Positions 58,273 through 64,000 of a DNA stretch of 64,000 nt are shown here, piece by piece. Positions within the stretch are counted from its first letter, which is position 1; each line of letters starts with the position of its first letter. Origin of the DNA: Orobanche coerulescens (Eukaryota; Streptophyta; Magnoliopsida; Lamiales; Orobanchaceae); NCBI GenBank assembly GCA_033398695.1, contig JAWKAU010000240.1, positions 1 through 64,000 of the forward strand, written 5' to 3'. Made by a program: the position numbers and the translations under genes. The notes beneath the pieces are model-generated. The model had not been told where the DNA came from. It searched no databases and was given only the letters and a program-made list of their open reading frames with translations.

Positions 58273-58815
58273 ATTCCTGAAGGATTTAAGTTGCCTGAAG
58301 CATCGAAACCCAGAGAAATTTATACAATTAAATTGCAGAGATCTTTATATGGGTTGAAACAATCTGAACTCATGTGGTATAACAGATTAAGTGAATATTT
58401 GATTAAAGAAGGCTATGTGAATAAACCTATTTGCCCTTGTGTTTTTATAAGAAAAACAACATCCGGATTTGTAATCATTGTTGTCTATGTTGATGATTTG
58501 AATATCATTGGAACTAATGTAGAAATTTTGGAAGCAATGAATTACTTAAAGAAAGAATTTGAAATGAAAGATTTGGGAAAAACAAAATTCTGCCTTGGTC
58601 TACAAATGGAACATAGTAAAAATAGAATATTAGTACACCAATCAAATTATACAGAAAGGGTATTGAAAAGATTCCACATGGACAAATCAACACCTTTGAG
58701 TACCCCAATGGTCGGCAGAACACTTAATATTGAAAGGATCCATTCAGACCAAAGGAAGAAAATGAAGAGGAAGTTGGTCCTGAAATACCATACCTTAGCG
58801 CAAGTGGAGCCCTAA
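57898..58815 (+). pseudogene. Copia reverse transcriptase with a (TA)n-encoded Ile-Tyr tract
   Basis: Reverse transcriptase motifs are clear: GYKWVFVRKRNEKNQIVTYK, ARLVAQGFSQRPGIDYE, LMDVVTAYLYGSLDAD, RSLYGLKQSELMWYNRLSEY and the catalytic YVDD at 58486-58497. Between DAD and MKIPEGFKLPE lies an 88-bp pure TA tract (58181-58268) read in phase as fourteen Ile-Tyr pairs, where relatives have one. The frame shifts at about 58740, before the RNase H. The insert would probably disturb the fingers-palm region. Confidence 0.88.
58181..58268. repeat. (TA)44 microsatellite inside the reverse transcriptase
   Basis: Uninterrupted alternating A and T for 88 bases. Flanking codons (GAT before, ATG AAA ATT after) match the normal DIYMKIP motif, so the tract grew from the short ATATATAT normally present. 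Confidence 0.95.
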
Positions 58816-59483
58816 TGTATCTTGCTAATTGTACACGGCCGGATATAGCTTTTGCAGTAAATTTACTAGCAAGATTCAGTTCATGTCCTACAAAGAGGCA
58901 TTGGAACGGAATAAAACATATATTCAGATATCTACGAGGTACGATTGATCTTGGTTTGTTTTATTCTAACAATGCAAAACCAGTTTTGCTTGGCTATGCA
59001 GATGCAGGTCATCTATCTGACCCACATAATTCTAAGTCACAAACTGGATATGTATTCACATATGGAGGCACTGCAATATCCTGGAGATCTCAAAAACAGA
59101 CAATCGTGACTACTTCCTCAAACTATGCTGAGATAATAGCTCTTCATGAAGCAAGTAAAGAATGTAGATGGTTAAGATCAGTAACACAACATATTCAAGA
59201 AACATCAGGCTTGCCAGTCGATAACGGCCCAACAATAGTATACGAGGACAACTCTGCATGTGTTACTCAAATGAAGGAAGACTACATCAAAAACGATAAA
59301 ACCAAACATATCCCCCCAAAGTTCTTCGCATTCACTCAGGAACTTGAAAGAAATAAAGAGATCGACATCCAATATATTCGATCTTGTGATAATGCGGCAG
59401 ATCTCTTCACAAAATCACTCCCTACGAATATTTTCAAGAAACACATTCAGAATATTGGAATGCATCATCTTCGAGACCTTTAA
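58740..59483 (+). pseudogene. Copia RNase H
   Basis: In a different phase from the reverse transcriptase: GPEIPYLSASGALMYLANC, TRPDIAFAVNLLARFSSC, LLGYADAGHLSDP, SQTGYVFTYGGTAISWRS, NYAEIIALHEASKECRWL and a C-terminal ADLFTKSLP. It ends at 59481-59483. The catalytic Asp of YADAGH, the Glu of YAEI and the Asp of YEDNSA are visible. It is cut off only by the upstream frameshift. Confidence 0.85.
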
Positions 59484-59627
59484 AGAAGAACTACCCATGC
59501 TGGGTTGAGGGAGAGCATACAACTGTACTCTTTTTCCCTTATTAAGTTTTTATCCCACTGGATTTTTCTTAATAAGGTTTTTAACGAGGCAGCTTGTGAT
59601 GCTCCCAAATGAGATATCATGATATAA

Positions 59628-59645
59628 GATATTTCAAATGGGGAG
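59628..59645 (+). other. Copia polypurine tract
   Basis: AAATGGGGAG abuts the 3' LTR. The preceding TTGAGGGAGAGCATAC and TCCCACTGGATTTTTC stretch (59500-59570) is a common copia 3' leader. Confidence 0.7.
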
Positions 59646-59950
59646 TGTTATAATATCATCAATAATGATATGTGGGATCAACAATCAATAATTCAATCAA
59701 TTATTGGATTGAAATATCTAATATAAAAATAATTATGTTGTATAATAAATTATATTAATTTGTTGTATAGCATGGAAACTTGAGCTATAAATAGACCTCT
59801 TTGGTAGAGCTTTGGAGATATAATTCATTCTAATAAAAGCTCAATTTCTTCATCTTCTTTCATCCTCCTTTATGTTTATATTGTAGTAATATATATTACA
59901 ATATATATGATATATATTGTGAAGTGATAAAAATATCCGATTTTACAACA
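59646..59950 (+). repeat. Copia 3' LTR
   Basis: Same length as the 5' LTR with five substitutions by eye, followed by the target duplication CCTTC. Confidence 0.92.
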
Positions 59951-60303
59951 CCTTCTTTGTTATTTGAAAAATCTACCTTAATTAAAGTATAATTTTTGAA
60001 TTTTAAATCATTTCAGCAAAGATAAGTTGTTTCAAATAATATATTCCTATTTATTTTATTATCTTTTTTCAAACAACTAATTTCGTAATTTATGTAGTAG
60101 GAACTTGAATTTCAAAAACAGTTAAATATATTTTACTAAATATTAAAGTTTTTTTAAATAAGACTTTTCGGTTGAAACGAAAATCATTTTTTAAATATAG
60201 AATCTTCAAGTAGGTAGCCGAATCAGAAAGATTATCATTATGATTGACTGATTGTAATTGTCCGTAATATCTTTCACTATACATATAGACTCCTTATATC
60301 AAA
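59951..60303. other. AT-rich intergenic DNA
   Basis: No gene or element end recognised. It is the continuation of the DNA at 42997 before the copia insertion; the first five bases are the right target duplication. Confidence 0.5.
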
Positions 60304-60590
60304 TGTAAGCCCACTTGATTGGGAAACGGATCTGGTGCTTGGGATATTTCGTATTGTTTCAGGAGAAAGTAAAAAGACTGTAAATAGAGTCAATTAATTG
60401 CATTCATAACATTGATAGAGGGGCCTTTATATAGGCATTACAATGAGAGTTCTTCCATACATAGGATTCCTAGATAGGTAAGACATCTAATAGGATCCTA
60501 CTACCTCTAGAAGGATCTAGAACCTTCCATCTATGTATCTACAATCAGTATTAGGTAAGACACATCACGGGAATAATAATTCCCGGAACA
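60304..60590 (-). repeat. LTR of the copia relic
   Basis: On the minus strand it starts TGTTCCGGGAATTATTATTC after a purine tract ACAGGGGAAA and contains a TATA box in CTATATAAAGGCCCC (60425-60440). The distal end is uncertain; TGTAAGCCC at 60304 on the plus strand is the best candidate. Confidence 0.5.
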
Positions 60591-62502
60591 TTTCCCCTGT
60601 GTCGAGCACTAATACAACAACGGTGCAGAAGATGTTGCCTTCGTAAAAACCTATTCCAAGCCAAAACAAAACCCCATGGGAAAAATAAAGGCTTGATGAG
60701 GAAAAGATTGCAACGCACCAATATAACATGTCATGTATACTCCCCCTGATGTATACATAACGACTCACCCTGATGAGTACCTCAAATCATAGGAGTCAGA
60801 TGTCAAGTTGCCCTCACAACTATACCAAGGAAAAACCCAGTGGAAAAAATACCTCTTGGTCTAAGTTGAATAGAAGTACAACGCATCATTGTATGGATGT
60901 TCTCATAGGTCGCCTCGTTAAAAACCTTACCAAGTGAAAACCCAATGGGAAAAACAAGCCTTGGTATAAGGACAAAAAGAGCGCGACACATCCAAAGTGC
61001 AGAGTCGCTAAAGACTTATCCAGTTTTCTAAAGTCTTGACCTCCATGCACTAAATCAGTCATAACTTCTTCGATTCAATAGGTATCAACGAAACTGTAAG
61101 AACGTATGAAAACTAGACACCCATAGCTTTTCATTCACATACAGTACGTAACCTAGATCGACCTGAGCAGATCACAAGGCTCCATCGAAGTTGACTCAGC
61201 AAATTACCGGACATATCATGTCCTACTTTGCAACAATAGTCATATGTCACTCAACATGATGGATGTGATCAAATGGTTGGTTTCCTTGGAAAGTAGACAC
61301 AAACCTTTCCAATGGCACCAATTTCACCATTTTCCATCAAGTGAGCTGCCCTGTAGGTCATATGGGAGATAGACCAACACATTCTGGGCAGATTCGGGTA
61401 TCATTTTTCAAGTGTCCTTTTTATCGAGATAGAGCGAGCTTCAAGCTTCTTGTCAATCACAGACATTGCATGAGCGCATCCTAGGCCATCATCATAGTGG
61501 CCTTACCAGATTATTACGAATGAGTACATCGAGTCAAACATGAATACATAATACCGTACTTTTCTCTTAAGACTGCATCATCACTTAAGTGAACCAAGTC
61601 TTATGATGACTTCGACTAATCATTGGGAATCATATATGTATTACTTTATCATCTCTTAGGGAAACCGTCCCTTAGATTGCCTTAAACCGATTGATGAATA
61701 CGCATCATCGAGTGTCCCCAAGATCCTTTCATTCTTAACTTTGGATTTAGCGGAATCTCTTAGTCTCACAAGAGTACATCACTATAAACCCTTAGTTTTA
61801 CACGCAAAAGCTTCATATCTCTTTCAAATCAAGTATATACTTAGTATGTGTTCCCGACATTCACTTGTCGACGCACTCTGTGGTCAGGAGCCACTTGATT
61901 TGAGTCTGATCCACCACGAGATCCTTTCATCACTTAACTTAGTTCCCCACTAAGATAAGATTTAACCATAAGCTGCACGTCAGTTTTTGGGAAACTATCT
62001 AACTGAAAAGATAGTGGATGCTATAACATCCATTACGATAGCACAACTAAGTTTCGTGTCATCGTAGTCGATTCCAGTGCGTTCATGAGAAACCTCGCGC
62101 CATGAGGTGAGTTTAACTCCTTCTCTCACTCGCTTTAACAAAGTATATGGATAGATCTTATCTTTGGAGTGTCGGCACCACTTCAACAAAGGGCTATCAC
62201 TTTGTTTACACTGGAGTCGCATATATTTCCATTTTAGGCCAAGGCTACAACGTTGTAGATTTTCAACGAAGTATGGTTCGATTAAACTCACATTCCACGT
62301 CCTCATGTACCGGCTTTATTCATAGAGTACTCTTTATGGATTGGCATTCATTGAGGCATCCCCCAATAATGACTATAATCCAGAATCACATGAGACGGAT
62401 GAGTTCATTTGATTAGATGATCAAGTTTCATGTACCAAACTCGCATACATTCTTAGCGAGAGTATTTATCGAACCAAGTGGCATCCCAATACTCTATGAG
62501 TG
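60304..62502 (-). mobile_element. Decayed Ty1/copia relic, 3' half
   Basis: Read on the minus strand, a degenerate reverse transcriptase is visible at about 62150-62000 (ARGFSHERTGIDYDDT-like residues in mixed frames, then VMDVIASTIFS). It is followed by a long decayed region, two copies of the copia 3' motif CCACTGGGTTTTTCCTTGG / CCCATTGGGTTTTCACTTGG (near 60840 and 60945), a purine tract and one LTR. No frame is intact. The element is cut at 62502 by the next gypsy LTR, so its 5' part may lie beyond the window. Confidence 0.55.
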
Positions 62503-62864
62503 TAATACCCGGTTGTAATTCATTCATTTTCATTCAGTAATTATCAGTCTGTAATTGTCACTCAGTGTATTTTCACCCAATTATAATCATTCATCAATCA
62601 TGTTCATTCACCGTGTTCACCGTTCGGAAAAACTTCGAGTTGTGTATCATTATTGTTCATTGTTTCAACTTTCCTCTTATGAGTTCGACTTTGTTAGATC
62701 ACCATTAATTTTTGGTAACTCCAAAAATTCTAAATCTTTGCAATATTATAGAGCATCGAATTAGCTTTCCAATGGTTCAAACGGTGAGTCAATCGGTCCT
62801 GACGAGAGAGTTATGGTCGTTTAGCTCACCCGCTCATTTTTTTGATTATTGGCGATCATTGCCG

Positions 62865-63155
62865 GCCGAACTTCGGCCGTGTCGTCCGACACGGCCGTGC
62901 CGTACTCGTCCGGAAATGCGAAGTCTACGCCTCGAGGACCCGACCGTGTCGTGCAGCGCGGTCGAGTCGAACTCTTCCGGATAAGCGAGCCGTGCCCCGA
63001 GCCGCGGCCGTGTTCGGGGACACGGTCGAGTCATGCCGGACGGGTCACTATCGGAAGGCCCCTCCGCGCCGCGACCGTGTCTAGCGGGACACGGTCGAGT
63101 CCCTGCCGGCCAGTGCGCGCCGCGACCGTGTCAGGCGGACACGGTCGAGTCTGTC
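62865..63155. promoter_or_regulatory. GC-rich array of CGACCGTGTC / GACACGGTCG inverted repeats
   Basis: Copies of GACACGGTCGAGTC or its inverse CGACCGTGTC recur near 62892, 62940, 63008, 63020, 63074, 63089, 63121 and 63138, embedded in very GC-rich DNA. The array sits directly upstream of a TATA box, in the place where the other LTRs carry TTAGCGYRCGCTAA. Short open frames here on both strands are rich in Arg and Pro and look like by-products of base composition. Confidence 0.6.
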
Positions 63156-63168
63156 AGACGAGTCAACC

Positions 63169-63177
63169 CCTATAAAT
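63169..63177 (+). promoter_or_regulatory. TATA box of the partial LTR
   Basis: CCTATAAAT after the GC-rich array, followed about 45 bases on by TTTCTTTCCCTTTTCTTCACC, a typical plant transcript start region. Confidence 0.6.
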
Positions 63178-63793
63178 TCGTTTTTGAGCATTTCAGCTCA
63201 TTTCTTTCCCTTTTCTTCACCTACAACCGAGAGAGAGAGCTTGAGGGAGGGTTTTTCCTTCACAAATCATTTGAGTGTTTTATTTTCTTCATCCTTCTTC
63301 GATCGTGTAGCTCGGATTGTGGATCTAGCACGTGTTCTTCGGATTATAGGGCTTGAATCTTCAAGAGGTAAGAACTCCTTCAACCCTAGTATGATTTTGG
63401 GGAGGGTTTGGTGGTGATCTTGTGTTTTAATTCGAATTAACCGATGTTGTTATTAGATTTTGATAGTATTCACGCGACCCATGGTTTTCTTGTTTTTGAT
63501 TGGGATGAAATCCCGTTGTTATACCATTGACCGATTTCATTTCCTTATGCACTCTTGGTGTCCGATGAATTGTCCCAACGGGTAGAATTAGGATTAATTC
63601 TTACCTTTCCGCATTATTGAGACTTGTTGTATACCGTTGTTGTGTTAGGAGCGGATTGGGAGGATTGTTCGAACCAAAACCTATTCCTTCGTTGTTTCCC
63701 TTGTTTCATCGTGTTCAAGGCAAGTACATGTATTACATTTCGTTATGTACATTGTGATGTGAATGGTGATTTTTAGGTGCGTGAGTTGTGTTC

Positions 63794-64000
63794 CTTCCAC
63801 CCGGAGTGTCCGACGGGATGTCTGGGGGTCGATACTAAGGGGTACGGCCGCGGAAGTGGACTTGGGTGCGTGCGTGATTGAACTTCCACCCGGAGTGTCC
63901 GACGGGATGTCTGGGGGTCGATACTAAGGGGTACGGCCGCGGAAGTGGTATCCCACCCGGAGTGTTCGACGGGATGTCTGGGGGTCGATACTAAGGGGTA
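63794..64000 (+). repeat. Three tandem modules with CCGACGGGATGTCTGGGGG
   Basis: Units start with CACCCGGAGTGT at about 63797, 63887 and 63955 and contain GTCGATACTAAGGGGTACGG and GCCGCGGAAGTGG. The last unit is cut by the window edge. This is the same module, diverged, as GACGGGATCATCGGGG in the other LTRs. Confidence 0.75.

Larger units (their letters stand above)
42998..59950 (+). mobile_element. Ty1/copia element with nested gypsy and hAT insertions
   Basis: Short LTRs of 305 bp (42998-43302 and 59646-59950) differ at five positions by eye and carry the target duplication CCTTC (42993-42997 and 59951-59955). Inside are a leader, gag with a CCHC knuckle, then protease, integrase, reverse transcriptase and RNase H in copia order. 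Tekay 2 (45780-55409) is inserted in gag, and a hAT derivative (43842-44528) in the leader. Pol holds several stops and frameshifts. I did not assign a lineage. Confidence 0.92.
62503..64000 (+). mobile_element. Partial gypsy LTR running off the window
   Basis: Starts TGTAATACCCGG after a candidate target site ATGAG. It has the shared block (62695-62820), an array of GACACGGTCG-type inverted repeats (62865-63155), a TATA box (63169-63177), a pyrimidine-rich leader, an AGAG|GTAAGA donor-like site near 63368, CAAGGCAAGTACATG near 63716 and three tandem modules from 63794. This is the layout of the other gypsy LTRs here, so it is the 5' part of a further Tekay-like LTR, either of a full element or a solo LTR. 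Confidence 0.75.

Noticed and set aside
60565..60991. Short frames (60-67 residues) in the copia relic
   Set aside because: They cover the purine tract and 3' non-coding motif of a copia element and contain no conserved protein motif.
62842..63356. Several Arg/Pro-rich overlapping frames near 63000
   Set aside because: They overlap on both strands in a GC-rich inverted-repeat array of an LTR promoter. Composition explains them.

Overview
This window looks like gene-poor, repeat-packed DNA from a plant nuclear genome, most likely a eudicot. It is AT-rich and built almost entirely of nested transposable elements: Ty3/gypsy chromoviruses of the Tekay/Del type, a Ty1/copia Sirevirus, another Ty1/copia element, a CACTA transposon, a small hAT derivative and a Helitron end. 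I found no convincing intact host gene, tRNA, rRNA or prokaryotic feature. Most long open frames are either retrotransposon gag/pol pieces or chance frames inside LTRs.

Layout. 1-495: 3' end of a Helitron. 496-1518: AT-rich intergenic DNA. 1519-11584: a non-coding LTR element (LARD type) with 3.9-kb LTRs and a 5-bp target duplication GGGTA. 12618-27009: a gypsy solo LTR split by a 12.1-kb Sirevirus (13345-25481, target duplication ATGGT, minus strand). 27093-36614: a 9.5-kb Tekay-like gypsy element on the minus strand (target duplication CACAC), inserted in the very tip of a CACTA transposon (36617-42529, TSD ACA). 42998-59950: a copia element (TSD CCTTC, plus strand) with a hAT derivative in its leader and a 9.6-kb Tekay-like gypsy element (45780-55409, TSD GCGGT, minus strand) inside gag. 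60304-62502: a decayed copia relic on the minus strand. 62503-64000: the start of another gypsy LTR that runs off the window. Between these lie pieces of a degenerate ~125-bp repeat, which seems to be the older background sequence.

How the parts relate. The gypsy LTR families here (LARD, solo LTR, the two coding elements, the partial LTR at the right edge) share an architecture although much of their sequence has diverged. They have TGTAAYA...GGGTGTTACA ends, an array of short inverted repeats just upstream of a TATA box, a GAGGCAAGTA-type motif, a tandem module around GACGGGATCATCGGGG, and a final GGCGCTGTAAT block. In all families but the last, the inverted repeat is TTAGCG-YR-CGCTAA; in the last it is replaced by a GACACGGTCG-type motif. 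The LARD and both coding Tekay elements also share a primer-binding site, leader sequence and a possible ~100-nt leader intron. This fits the LARD being copied in trans by Tekay-type machinery.

None of the coding elements looks autonomous. All carry stops, frameshifts or, in one case, loss of a catalytic aspartate of the reverse transcriptase. LTR pairs nevertheless remain very similar by eye, so insertions are fairly recent. All identities were judged by reading, not by alignment software.
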